From positions 56,191-120,190 of the forward strand of contig CAYGSN010000002.1 of assembly GCA_964352675.1 (NCBI GenBank): DNA of 64,000 nucleotides, written 5' to 3'. Of the stretch, positions 28,040 through 36,441 are shown one piece after another (the first letter of the stretch is position 1; every line of letters starts with the position of its first letter). Under the pieces are notes generated by a model that worked only from the letters and a program-made list of their open reading frames with translations, had not been told where the DNA came from and ran no database searches. Origin of the DNA: CAYGSN01 sp964352675 (GTDB lineage Bacteria > Pseudomonadota > Alphaproteobacteria > Micavibrionales > Micavibrionaceae). The translations under genes were made by a program, and so were the position numbers.

Positions 28040-28365
28040 TATTTTGTCGCCTTTATGAATTCTTGTTTATAGAGTTTAGACATGATTTCAAAAATGAGGG
28101 CCGTGCCCCAGCCGAAAAGCAGAAAGCCGTTGGCAGCCTGGAAAGAGCTTATCAGCCACCAGTCTTGACCCAGAACAATATTCACCCCGAAAACGCCAAG
28201 TACGGCAAGGATAAGAGTTGGAACCTTCCACAGGCGCTGAAAGTGCTGGAATAGAAGCGGTCCCAATTTTTCAAGGATATGGATAATTCGGTCCAAAACC
28301 ACGGCATGAATCACGACCGTAAGGATAATCAGCGCGGCACCAATAATAAGTTGCGAGATAAACAT
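28039..28365 (-). CDS. Small membrane protein resembling a pore-less two-TM ion channel
   Basis: The protein has about 108 residues with three hydrophobic stretches: QLIIGAALIILTVVIHAVVL, VPTLILAVLGVFGVNIVL and ANGFLLFGWGTALIFEIM. The ends resemble, from memory, an alphaproteobacterial Ion_trans_2-like family whose C-terminus reads like DWRLLSALEAANG-LLFGWSTA. The expected pore helix and TLGYGD filter are missing between GVN and IVLGQDWWLIS. This looks like an in-frame loss of the pore. ATG 28365 fits the family start; a TTG at 28401 would add 12 residues. It is translationally coupled to mltB. The function is unknown. Confidence 0.55.
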   Translation of the reverse strand: MFISQLIIGAALIILTVVIHAVVLDRIIHILEKLGPLLFQHFQRLWKVPTLILAVLGVFGVNIVLGQDWWLISSFQAANGFLLFGWGTALIFEIMSKLYKQEFIKATK

Positions 28366-28465
28366 TTTAGAAATCTTGCGCAGTTTTGTCTGAACAGACA
28401 AGGGTGAATATCACTAAAACGTAAAACGTTTCACAGGCCCGGCCTCAATAGATATTCAGAGTTTA

Positions 28466-31400
28466 CTAAACAATAATATCGCCGTTGCTATACAGCGTAT
28501 TCAGGTCAAGCCCTGTGACGCCTTGTAGTGAAGTAACAGAAAGGTAGTTTGAGCCGTTAGCCAATCCATCAACGTCGATCTGAACCAATGTATCACCGGC
28601 AACCTCACTCAACTGAACATATTCACCAATATTGCCGTTAAAGCCGGAAAGTAGATCGCTAATATCCAGATTATCGCTTTGGCCTGTGTTAAAGTCTGTA
28701 ATCACATCAATGTTATTAAAGGCATAAGCGGATTCAAACACAAACGTATCTTCGCCGCTTTGACCGGTGAGCGTATCAAGTCCGTTACCGCCATACAGCA
28801 TATCATTGCCACCGCCGCCTTTCAGAAGATCGGCATTATCACCACCATATAATATATCACTACCGCCGCCACCATTGAGCGTATCTGCGCCGGCATCACC
28901 ATAAAGCGTGTCATTGCCGCTATGGCCATTGACTGTATCATTGCCATCACCGCCATGAATAATATCATCGCCATTACGACCATGTAACACATCATTACCG
29001 CCAAGACCATTCATCGTGTCGTTGCCTTCGCCACCATCCAGAGTGTTCCTGTTATTATCGCCAGTGAGATTATCATCATAATCAGAGCCCAACAGGCGCT
29101 CAATATCGATCAAGGTATCCGTGCCCTCGCCGGTTGCTGTGCCGCTGTTTAAATTGGCCGTGATCGCATTGCCTGCCGTTGAATAATCGGCGTAATCATT
29201 GCCGCTACCGCCATCCAGCGTGTCATCGCCAAGGCCGCCAAACAGCCTATCATTACCGGAATCGCCATAAATCATATCATCTCCGGCATCACCGTAGAGA
29301 TTATCATTATTATTATCGCCGTGAATGATGTCGTTATCATCGCCGCCATTGATCGTATCGTTGTTATTACCGCCATTCAGAACGTCAGCACCTGCGCCGC
29401 CATCAATAATATCATCGCCAGCATCGCCATTAATAACATCATCGCCATCTAGCCCTGAAAGCGTATCAACGCCATCACCGCCGGTTAAAATATTCGCACT
29501 GGCATTTCCTGTCAGGTTATCGTCATAAGCTGATCCTAATACGCCTTCAATGCTGACAAGCGTATCTGTGCCGTTTACATTAATGGTTCCGCCTGTAAGA
29601 TTGACCGTAACGCCAGAAACCGCAGAGGCAAAACTGATAGAATCTGTACCATCACCGCCATCAATCAAATCATCGCCAGCACCACCATCGAGAAGATCAT
29701 CGCCCGAACCGCCATATAGAGTGTCATTTCCAGCGTCGCCGTTTAATGTGTCATTACCGCTCGCGCCAAACAAAACATCATTGCCATCGCCGCCATTCAA
29801 AATATCCGCACCAACCTCAACGTCACCAGAACCTGAAGGCATGGCATAAAGATGCACATCATCAAAATTAACCTGCGTAACTGTTCCGCCGGCAACGCCT
29901 AATAGCTCAATACTTAGGGCCTGCCCAAAACCAGCGAAGCCACCGGGCAAGGATGCCGTATCAATCGTTAGCTCATAACGTGTCCACTCCTCAGTAGAGG
30001 TCCCTGTCACATTCGCAACAAGGTTGCCGCCAGCCAATAAACGCGCTTCGAAATTAGCACCGAAATTACCTTGCAAACGGTCAGCCACAAAGAATGTCAG
30101 CGTGTAAACCGTATCAGCCTGAAGCGTCTCGGTTAATGTTTGTGTTAACCCGCCGCCATCATTGGCATACGCCACTTGCGCGCCATCTGGCAAATTTGAG
30201 AAGTTGCTGCCCGATGGATCCCAAATGCCAGCGCTATTATCGCCATTGATCGAGGTCCAGCCCGGTGCTGTCGGCTCGCCCGCCTGATTATTCCCATAAG
30301 CGGAATCTTCAAAGCTGCTATCCAAAACATTCAGCTCCGTAATATCGATTAAAATATCGCCAACAAGGATATCGTCGCCTGCGCCTCCATTGAGCGTGTC
30401 ACCACCATCGCCGCCAAACAGAATATCATTATCATTTTCACCGTTTAAAATATCAGCGCCGCCATTACCGAACAAAATGTCATCGCCATCACCGCCCAAA
30501 AGCGTATCGGCCGCGCCATCATCGTTCATGCGGGGAATTTCCCACTCAATAACATAGCCATTGGTGCTAGCACCGCTCTGATCAACCCAGGTTCCTGTAG
30601 AATAATCAAAAACGCCGTAATCATTTGTTCCGGAAGCGCCGCCACCCCAATTGCTGTAAGCGCTGCCAAGGCCACTTCCGCCGGTTGTAGAGCCCTCCCA
30701 AAACTGGAAGTTTTGCTCGCCGCCGCCCGTGTAAACCCAATCGCCATCAGAGGCTTGATCCGTCACACCCAGCCAAATATCATCTGTGATGACAGGGTTT
30801 TCAGTATCAGCGAAAAAATCATTCTCTTCTTGTGAATTAATTTGCAAAAGATGACCACTAACACCATTCAGCACCGCGCTCTCAGCTGCCGCCTGCGCCG
30901 AAGACCAATCAACCGGACCGCTGATATATCTATAAATGGACCCGCTGGCGATTGAGAAGAATAAAGAAGAATCTGCAATAAACAGGGGGTTTAACTCCGC
31001 ATCATTGTTAATGCCACCGCCGAATAATTTATCATTTCCGGCATCACCCTTAACCACATCAGCGCCCGCGCCGCCAAGAACAACATCATTACCTGTGCCA
31101 CCATTGACATTATCGACGCCCGCGCCGCCAGTCAGATAATCATTATCCGCACCGCCACTTAGATAATCATCGCCATCTTCACCAATAAGGTTATCAATGC
31201 CCGCATTACCGGAAAGCGTATCATTACCGGCATCGCCTTTTAATTTATCATCGCCATTTCCGCCGGTCATGATGTCATCGCCATTTCCGCCGAAAAGTTT
31301 ATCGTCACCGTCTTTACCGTCTATCGTATCGTTACCGGCATCACCATATAAGCGATCATGGCCTGTACCACCATCAATAATATCATCGCCATTGCCACCA

Positions 31401-32854
31401 TAAAGTTTGTCATTACCATCATCGCCATTCAGCGTATCCACGCCATCATCGCCATAAGCAACGTCATTATCGGCACCACCATTAATCGTGTCGTTTCCAG
31501 CGCCGCCATAAAGCACGTCATTGCCGGCATCACCGTTAATTATATCATCGCCGTCTTCACCCCAGGCTTTATCGGTATCAGCGCCACCATTAAATGTATC
31601 ATTGCCAAGCCCGCCATACATAAAGTCTCGGCCAGCATCCCCGTTCAACGTATCATTACCGGCTTGACCGAAAAGCATATCATTGCCATCGCCGCCACTA
31701 ATCACATCATTATCATCACCGCCATCAAGATGGTCTTCGCCTGCACCGCCGTTGAGCGTATCAGCACCTGCACCGCCAAACAAAATGTCCGCGCCATCTT
31801 CACCATTCATGGTGTCGTCGCCATTTTCGCCATAAGCTTTGTCATTGCCAAAGCCGCCATTGATTGTGTCGTTGTCATCGCCGCCATAAGCAAAATCATT
31901 GCCATCACCGCCATTGAGCGTATCAGCACCTGCGCCGCCATATAACTTATCATCACCGGCATCGCCGTTTAGCGTGTCATCACCAAGGCCTCCATCGAGA
32001 TAATCATCATCCGCACCGCCGTGTAAAACATCATTACCGTCTTCGCCAAACAGCTGGTCATTACCGGCATCGCCATGAACATGATCATCGCCTTCATCAC
32101 CATGAAGCTTGTCTTTATCATCACCGCCGTAAAGAATATCATTACCAACGCCGCCCGAGACAAAATCCTGCCCGGCACCGCCGTTCAATGTGTCATTGCC
32201 ATCCTCGCCAAAGATAATATCATCGTTTAGCCCGCCATAAATCAGGTCATCACCTTCACGGCCAAACAGCTTGTCATTACCCGCGCCACCAACAACCAAA
32301 TCATTGCCATCATGCGCAACCACCAAATCATCGCCGCCACCGGCAAAAATATGATCATCACCTTTTCCGGCATAAATTGACTCATCAGCGTTCGTGGCAA
32401 TGTGCGTTTCACTTGCCAAGGTTCCGATTAAAGGGTCTGCAGCCAAAGGCGGGGCATCAACAATATCACCGGGCGTAGGCTCGGCCTGACCAAAGAGATA
32501 AAACAGCGCGGTCGTATCAACGCCAAGCTGATCACCTTTATTCAAAACAACTTCACCGCTTACCGCGCCATCATTAATGGTGAGCGAAGTGTCCGTAACG
32601 CCTTGCCCGTTAATGTAGAAATGATGAATATTCACACTGCGCCCGGCCTCACCAGAAGCATCGTTAAAACGCACATCAAAATCGCTTGGTGCAGCGCCGC
32701 TAAATTCAAACATCAAAGTATAGGAAGAGGACGTTCCTGAAGGCCCTAAAAGCAACTGAGAAGAAACCACCTGACCATTAATCAGAAATTCGAGTGTTGG
32801 TGCGTCCGTTGTAAAAATTCCGGTTGCGTCAAACGTTAAATTGAAAATTGCCAT
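28466..32854 (-). CDS. Large RTX calcium-binding protein with C-type lectin-like domain
   Basis: This is a secreted protein of 1462 residues. An N-terminal beta domain (1-125) resembles a carbohydrate-binding module. A long array of Ca2+-binding GGxGxDxLxG nonapeptides follows (about 160-615). A C-type lectin-like insert spans about 616-775 (WSSAQAAAESA, LLQINSQEENDFF, DDIWLGVTDQASDG, GYVIEWE). A second jelly-roll-like domain spans about 836-1005 (NVLDSSFEDSAYGNN to VNFDDVHLY). More RTX blocks are split by two related spacers (about 1071-1118 and 1218-1265). The end (about 1365-1462, VITDFNTGQSDNLDISDLL) is a type I secretion target. There is no N-terminal signal, as expected for type I secretion. 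No ABC exporter is adjacent. Confidence 0.9.
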   Translation of the reverse strand: MAIFNLTFDATGIFTTDAPTLEFLINGQVVSSQLLLGPSGTSSSYTLMFEFSGAAPSDFDVRFNDASGEAGRSVNIHHFYINGQGVTDTSLTINDGAVSGEVVLNKGDQLGVDTTALFYLFGQAEPTPGDIVDAPPLAADPLIGTLASETHIATNADESIYAGKGDDHIFAGGGDDLVVAHDGNDLVVGGAGNDKLFGREGDDLIYGGLNDDIIFGEDGNDTLNGGAGQDFVSGGVGNDILYGGDDKDKLHGDEGDDHVHGDAGNDQLFGEDGNDVLHGGADDDYLDGGLGDDTLNGDAGDDKLYGGAGADTLNGGDGNDFAYGGDDNDTINGGFGNDKAYGENGDDTMNGEDGADILFGGAGADTLNGGAGEDHLDGGDDNDVISGGDGNDMLFGQAGNDTLNGDAGRDFMYGGLGNDTFNGGADTDKAWGEDGDDIINGDAGNDVLYGGAGNDTINGGADNDVAYGDDGVDTLNGDDGNDKLYGGNGDDIIDGGTGHDRLYGDAGNDTIDGKDGDDKLFGGNGDDIMTGGNGDDKLKGDAGNDTLSGNAGIDNLIGEDGDDYLSGGADNDYLTGGAGVDNVNGGTGNDVVLGGAGADVVKGDAGNDKLFGGGINNDAELNPLFIADSSLFFSIASGSIYRYISGPVDWSSAQAAAESAVLNGVSGHLLQINSQEENDFFADTENPVITDDIWLGVTDQASDGDWVYTGGGEQNFQFWEGSTTGGSGLGSAYSNWGGGASGTNDYGVFDYSTGTWVDQSGASTNGYVIEWEIPRMNDDGAADTLLGGDGDDILFGNGGADILNGENDNDILFGGDGGDTLNGGAGDDILVGDILIDITELNVLDSSFEDSAYGNNQAGEPTAPGWTSINGDNSAGIWDPSGSNFSNLPDGAQVAYANDGGGLTQTLTETLQADTVYTLTFFVADRLQGNFGANFEARLLAGGNLVANVTGTSTEEWTRYELTIDTASLPGGFAGFGQALSIELLGVAGGTVTQVNFDDVHLYAMPSGSGDVEVGADILNGGDGNDVLFGASGNDTLNGDAGNDTLYGGSGDDLLDGGAGDDLIDGGDGTDSISFASAVSGVTVNLTGGTINVNGTDTLVSIEGVLGSAYDDNLTGNASANILTGGDGVDTLSGLDGDDVINGDAGDDIIDGGAGADVLNGGNNNDTINGGDDNDIIHGDNNNDNLYGDAGDDMIYGDSGNDRLFGGLGDDTLDGGSGNDYADYSTAGNAITANLNSGTATGEGTDTLIDIERLLGSDYDDNLTGDNNRNTLDGGEGNDTMNGLGGNDVLHGRNGDDIIHGGDGNDTVNGHSGNDTLYGDAGADTLNGGGGSDILYGGDNADLLKGGGGNDMLYGGNGLDTLTGQSGEDTFVFESAYAFNNIDVITDFNTGQSDNLDISDLLSGFNGNIGEYVQLSEVAGDTLVQIDVDGLANGSNYLSVTSLQGVTGLDLNTLYSNGDIIV

Positions 32855-33177
32855 GCTTCATTTGCCCTTATAATTCAGCTCTTTAGTTTTTTATTGGATT
32901 AGTCTAATCTCTTATAGAGACATCCTATAGTATGTGCTTTGTTTAAACATATCCTTAATATTACCCTTAATTTAGGGTAAGTTATTTATACCGGATAAAA
33001 ATCAAATAAGAACAGTGGCATGGGCGCTGTTTCAATCTATATAAAAAATAATAAAAGTTGTTGATACCCTAACGAAATATCCCCCCAGATTGTGCAGACA
33101 ATTTTTAGAGGTTGTCGTGTAAAAATGAGGAAGCAGCTTGTAATAAAGAAAAAACTGAATGATTTAAGTATAATGTC
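32855..33177. promoter_or_regulatory. AT-rich regulatory gap upstream of the RTX gene
   Basis: No credible gene is seen here. The stretch is much richer in AT than its neighbours. It has an odd-centred palindrome GATTAG-T-CTAATC at 32897-32909, 43 nt upstream of the RTX start. It also has a hairpin-forming repeat TTACCCT-N6-AGGGTAA at 32961-32980. On the minus strand a TACTAT element lies near 32930, but no matching -35 was found. These repeats may bind a regulator of the RTX gene. Confidence 0.4.
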
Positions 33178-33206
33178 TTGAAAGGGTCTCGGTTTCTCAT
33201 TATAAA
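33178..33206 (+). promoter_or_regulatory. Strong sigma70-type promoter for tRNA-Ser
   Basis: TTGAAA (33178-33183), a 17-nt spacer and TATAAA (33201-33206) are each one base from consensus at ideal spacing. The predicted start is near 33213, about 48 nt before the mature tRNA. Confidence 0.75.
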
Positions 33207-33260
33207 ATGCCTCAGAATTTTCTTCTACGCTTTCAGGCGTCCAGGAGAAAAGACTTATTA

Positions 33261-33350
33261 GGAGGGATGGCAGAGTGGTTGAATGCACCGGTCTTGAAAA
33301 CCGGCATGGGTTTACGCCCATCCAGGGTTCGAATCCCTGTCCCTCCGCCA
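33261..33350 (+). tRNA. tRNA-Ser (anticodon UGA)
   Basis: The 90-nt gene folds as a class II tRNA. The acceptor stem GGAGGGA (33261-33267) pairs with TCCCTCC (33340-33346); G73 and an encoded CCA follow. The anticodon stem CCGGT/ACCGG encloses loop CTTGAAA with anticodon TGA at 33295-33297. A long variable arm (CATGGGTTTACGCCCATC region) marks serine identity, and the T arm has GGTTCGAATCC. It decodes UCA and related serine codons. Confidence 0.98.
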
Positions 33351-33369
33351 CTTACCTCGCAATTATCAC

Positions 33370-34014
33370 ATGAACAAAAAGCTTCTCGCTCTCGAATTTT
33401 TTCTGCTTTGTCTTGTCCTGCCCAGTATGATTATAGCGTTCCGTCTGGCGCCCTATATGTTTGCATTTTTGTGGAGCGCGGCGGGGATCTGCTGGCTAAT
33501 ATACCGGCGCTATCACCTTCAGGATCTCAGGCAGCTTTGGCGATGGGACATGGTTACCTGGGAGAATTTGCGTCCGATCCTGATTCGCTGGGTTGTTTGC
33601 TGTGTGCTTATGGCCGGGTTTTTGTATTTTTATGACCCTGACCGGATGCTGTACCTAGTCTACAACAAGCCGCAGATCATTCCCTTCCTGCTTGTGCTTT
33701 ATCCGGTGTTATCGGCTTTGCCGCAGGAATTTATCTTCTGTAGCTTTTTCTTTGATCGCTATGCGCCGTTTTTTAAGACAGAGCGTCGAAAGATCATCGC
33801 AAGCGCTATTGTTTTTGCCTATGCGCATGTGTTGTTTATCAATCCGGTCGCCCCGATTTTAAGCTTTATCGGCGGTTATATCTTCGCCAGCACCTTTGCC
33901 CAGACGCGATCCCTGGCGCTCGTAACGATAGAGCACGGCCTGTACGGAAATTTTTTATTCGTTATAGGCCTGGGATGGTATTTCTATGGGGGCGCGGTTG
34001 CACTCTCACATTAA
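33370..34014 (+). CDS. CPBP-family intramembrane protease-like protein
   Basis: This 214-residue protein has about six to seven hydrophobic helices and the Abi/CPBP signature. Motif 1 reads PQEFIFCSFFFDRY, where most relatives have E-E/Q-E followed by xxxR; here the Arg position is Cys. Motif 2 FAYAH and motif 3 HGLYGN are intact. CPBP proteins are glutamic-type intramembrane proteases or have protective roles. It starts 20 nt after tRNA-Ser and may share its transcript. The Cys substitution makes catalysis uncertain. Confidence 0.8.
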   Translation: MNKKLLALEFFLLCLVLPSMIIAFRLAPYMFAFLWSAAGICWLIYRRYHLQDLRQLWRWDMVTWENLRPILIRWVVCCVLMAGFLYFYDPDRMLYLVYNKPQIIPFLLVLYPVLSALPQEFIFCSFFFDRYAPFFKTERRKIIASAIVFAYAHVLFINPVAPILSFIGGYIFASTFAQTRSLALVTIEHGLYGNFLFVIGLGWYFYGGAVALSH

Positions 34015-34152
34015 AGCTTGACTTTTTGATGAGATTTGCATTATGTCATTGGCATTAAAATTATGCGTATAACTTGTGTGGAAGGTGCGCAGCGGTTTGC
34101 AGGAGCTACCGTTGCGCGATAGGTATGTTTAAACCAACTACGTGAGTATGCA

Positions 34153-34542
34153 ATGAAAGATCTGAGTAGCTATAACTACAATATCCTCCTCATAGAAGAT
34201 GACCCAAATGATTTGTTCTTCATTCAAAAAGTGGTCTTGAGAATTTGGCCAGGCTCCACGGTACAAACAGTGAGGTCTATTGCCAAAGGCTTAGAGCTGG
34301 CCGTAAAGGAGAAATTTCAACTCATTCTACTGGATTTGAATGTAAAGGACAGTTATGGCCCGGAGACCGTTGAGCTGGTACGTGCGAAGGTAAAAGACGT
34401 ACCTATTATCGTCACAACCGGACTTGCTCATGATCTCACAGTCAATGATTGTCTGAAAAACGGTGCAAATAACGTGGTTTTGAAGCACCAGATCATGGAC
34501 AATGATTTTCAAGAAATACTGAAGCAGAACGTCAAAAAATAA
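34153..34542 (+). CDS. Single-domain response regulator (CheY-like receiver)
   Basis: The 129 residues form one receiver domain. Phosphorylation residues are present: acidic pocket in LLIEDDPND (Asp16, Asp17), acceptor Asp61 in LILLDLNV, Thr88 in VTTG, and Lys111 in VVLKHQ. There is no output domain, so it should act by protein contact or phosphorelay. A TTGACT at 34018-34023 upstream may be a -35, with a poor -10. It converges on the PAS protein gene with 10 nt between stops, so the two may belong to one signalling pathway. Confidence 0.85.
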   Translation: MKDLSSYNYNILLIEDDPNDLFFIQKVVLRIWPGSTVQTVRSIAKGLELAVKEKFQLILLDLNVKDSYGPETVELVRAKVKDVPIIVTTGLAHDLTVNDCLKNGANNVVLKHQIMDNDFQEILKQNVKK

Positions 34543-34552
34543 AAAACGAAAT

Positions 34553-35608
34553 CTAAGGCTTATTTGTTCCGTTTTCAAATTCCTCTATACGTTCAATCGT
34601 ATCTTCAAAGCAGCCCAGCACATGGCAAAGGTTTGTAATCGCTTTTCGTGTGGAGTCTCCCTGCCCTGGCGCATCTTCTAATGTCTTAATCGAGCGGCGC
34701 ATTCCTTCCAGAGGCGGTGTTAACTCCCTGAGCGCCATATTTAGAAGCGCAGAATAAGCATCGCTCTTTTCCTTGAGATCTTGAACTTCTGCATGCAACC
34801 TTTGTTTTTCGTCTTCAAGTTGAATCTTTCGGTGTTCATAGTCCGAAATATTCTGTCCCATAACAACTGTGCCCCGACGCTTTGAAAGTTCAACAGCTTT
34901 CAGTCGGTAGGTGGTTTTATTATCGATAGAAAACTCAACATTCCCCTGGAGATTATGCCAGAATTTCTGCAAATCCTTAAAGCGCGGATCATCCGGCTCC
35001 ATTCCCTCCTCCTTCATCATCATATCGAAGGCATCATAAACGCTCAGGCCGCGGATCAGGCGCGGCGCGATTTTCGGGTAGGCGCGGAAATAATGATCGC
35101 TGACAAATACGGCGCGCTTATCCGCATCAAACACAATCATAGAGGCCGGGGCATGAGACAAGGCATCGCATATCCTGCGGTATTCCTCCTCCAAAATGAG
35201 TGTGGAAAGCCGCTTTCCTCCTCTCATGATCTTACGTTGCAGGAACCTTTTAAACTCCATATCCTCAAAATCCTTGCGGGTAATGACATTATCATAGCCT
35301 TTACTCAGGATATGCACGCGGCTTAGCCCGATATCCTCCGGGACAAAAGCAAGGATGCTGCCCACGACCAGCCTGTTGTCATGCAGCCTGGCTGCCAGCC
35401 TTAAATTCCTGTCCAAAGGTTCCTTTATCCCGATAATGGTGACAGCGCTGTTCTGGGCGGCCTGTATAAGCGTATCCTCGTCCTGCGGCGCCAGAACACG
35501 GGTCTCCCGGTCGGTCAGGCCTCCCTGAAGCGCCTTGCCAATCCCAAGCTCGTCATCATCGCCATAGACAGTAATAAGCGTATGTTCGGTTTTTTCTAAA
35601 GAATGCAT
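34553..35608 (-). CDS. PAS-domain signalling protein with kinase-dead DHp-like tail
   Basis: This is a protein of about 351 residues. The first about 110 look like a degenerate receiver (TLITVYGDDDELGIGKAL, AVTIIGIKEPLD, NVITRKDFED). A PAS domain follows (PASMIVFDADKRAVFVSDHYF), then a coiled coil (HRKIQLEDEKQRLHAEVQDL) and a helical hairpin resembling a histidine-kinase DHp. In its H-box-like segment ALRELTPPLEGM the phospho-acceptor His is replaced (Arg by my alignment), and no ATPase domain follows. It probably dimerises and relays rather than phosphorylates. ATG 35608 is preferred because a GTG at 35659 would overlap the rplU promoter. Confidence 0.6.
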   Translation of the reverse strand: MHSLEKTEHTLITVYGDDDELGIGKALQGGLTDRETRVLAPQDEDTLIQAAQNSAVTIIGIKEPLDRNLRLAARLHDNRLVVGSILAFVPEDIGLSRVHILSKGYDNVITRKDFEDMEFKRFLQRKIMRGGKRLSTLILEEEYRRICDALSHAPASMIVFDADKRAVFVSDHYFRAYPKIAPRLIRGLSVYDAFDMMMKEEGMEPDDPRFKDLQKFWHNLQGNVEFSIDNKTTYRLKAVELSKRRGTVVMGQNISDYEHRKIQLEDEKQRLHAEVQDLKEKSDAYSALLNMALRELTPPLEGMRRSIKTLEDAPGQGDSTRKAITNLCHVLGCFEDTIERIEEFENGTNKP

Positions 35609-35652
35609 AGACCAATAGTCACTTTTCAGGGTTATCGGGACGTTGAAAATTC

Positions 35653-35681
35653 TTGACACCGCCCGGCGCTTACGGTTATAA
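35653..35681 (+). promoter_or_regulatory. Near-consensus sigma70 promoter for rplU-rpmA
   Basis: A perfect TTGACA (35653-35658) is followed by a 17-nt spacer and TTATAA (35676-35681); TATAAA one base later also fits. Transcription would start near 35689, leaving a 5' leader of about 72 nt before rplU. The leader has a possible AGGG/CCCT stem that could be an autoregulatory site, not proven. Confidence 0.75.
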
Positions 35682-35760
35682 ACCAGCTTCGCAATTTGTA
35701 TCAGGGTTTCAGAATAGTCAATCTGCGCCCTAAAAAGAAGAAAAAAGAAAGTATTTAGAG

Positions 35761-36075
35761 ATGTTTGCAGTTATTCGCACCGGTGGAAAACAATATAAAG
35801 TCCAGAAGGACGACAAGATCAAGGTTGAAAAGCTTGATGCTGAAGAAGGCAAAACCGTTGATTTGTCTGAGGTTTTGTATATTAGCGATGGTAAAAAAGC
35901 CACGATGGGTGAGCCTTTGGTAAAGGGTGCAAGCGTTAAGGCAAAAGTACTGCACCAGGCCCGCGCACCGAAAATCACTATTTTCAAGAAGAAGCGCCGC
36001 CAGAATTATCGCCGCAAGGCCGGTCACCGCCAACCAATCACTATTCTGCAGATTACTGAAATCAAGGCAGCATAA
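35761..36075 (+). CDS. rplU: 50S ribosomal protein bL21
   Basis: This 104-residue protein matches L21: start MFAVIRTGGKQYKVQ, central GEPLVKGASVKAKVL, and basic end KKKRRQNYRRKAGHRQ followed by TILQITEI. It binds 23S rRNA. It is first of the rplU-rpmA-obgE run behind a strong promoter, with the ribosome-binding AAGAAAGT region upstream. Confidence 0.97.
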   Translation: MFAVIRTGGKQYKVQKDDKIKVEKLDAEEGKTVDLSEVLYISDGKKATMGEPLVKGASVKAKVLHQARAPKITIFKKKRRQNYRRKAGHRQPITILQITEIKAA

Positions 36076-36099
36076 GACATTTATTCAAGGAGATAGACT

Positions 36100-36384
36100 A
36101 TGGCACATAAAAAAGCAGGTGGTAGTTCCAGAAACGGAAGAGATTCAGCAGGGCGCAGGCTTGGCGTCAAGAAATATGGTGGCGAGGCCGTTATGGCCGG
36201 CAACATCATTATCCGTCAGCGCGGCACAACCTATAGGCCCGGGAAGAATGTCGGCATGGGTAAGGATCACACCATCTACTCCCTTTTTGATGGCCAGGTT
36301 CTGTTCACCAAGACGAGCGGCGGCAAGGCCGTTGTGAACGTTGTTCCTGCGAATGACGGCAATTCGGCGCAGGCTGCGGAATAA
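36100..36384 (+). CDS. rpmA: 50S ribosomal protein bL27
   Basis: This 94-residue protein begins MAHKKAGGSSRNGRDS, the standard L27 N-terminus that reaches the peptidyl transferase centre; no N-terminal leader needing cleavage is present. It continues with GGEAVMAGNIIIRQRG and GKNVGMGKDHTIYSL. AAGGAG lies about 8 nt upstream of the ATG. It follows rplU by 24 nt. Confidence 0.97.
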   Translation: MAHKKAGGSSRNGRDSAGRRLGVKKYGGEAVMAGNIIIRQRGTTYRPGKNVGMGKDHTIYSLFDGQVLFTKTSGGKAVVNVVPANDGNSAQAAE

Positions 36385-36405
36385 GCCTTTATAGATACAA
36401 GGATC

Positions 36406-36431
36406 AAAGGGGGGCGCGTCCTCCCTTTTTT
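36406..36431 (+). terminator. Intrinsic terminator between rpmA and obgE
   Basis: AAAGGGGGG (36406-36414), loop CGCGT and CCTCCCTTT (36420-36428) form a 9-bp stem with one GU pair, running into six Ts (36426-36431). It ends 10 nt before the obgE ATG. It should end most rplU-rpmA transcripts or attenuate obgE. Confidence 0.75.
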
Positions 36432-36441
36432 ATTGGAAAAA

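Noticed and set aside
29325..31945. Open frames antisense to the RTX gene
   Set aside because: They are Pro/Ser- or Ile-rich products of the repeat codons, with no start signals or family features.
28466..32854. Regular short repeats in the DNA that could suggest a CRISPR array or satellite
   Set aside because: They are codons of RTX nonapeptides in one long open frame; repeats vary and have no spacer structure.
33037..33351. Minus-strand frame overlapping tRNA-Ser
   Set aside because: It reads through the tRNA gene on the wrong strand and has no family similarity.
34018..34047. TTGACT element as promoter for the receiver gene
   Set aside because: The -10 candidates (TTATGT, TATGTC) match poorly, so I did not list it as a feature.
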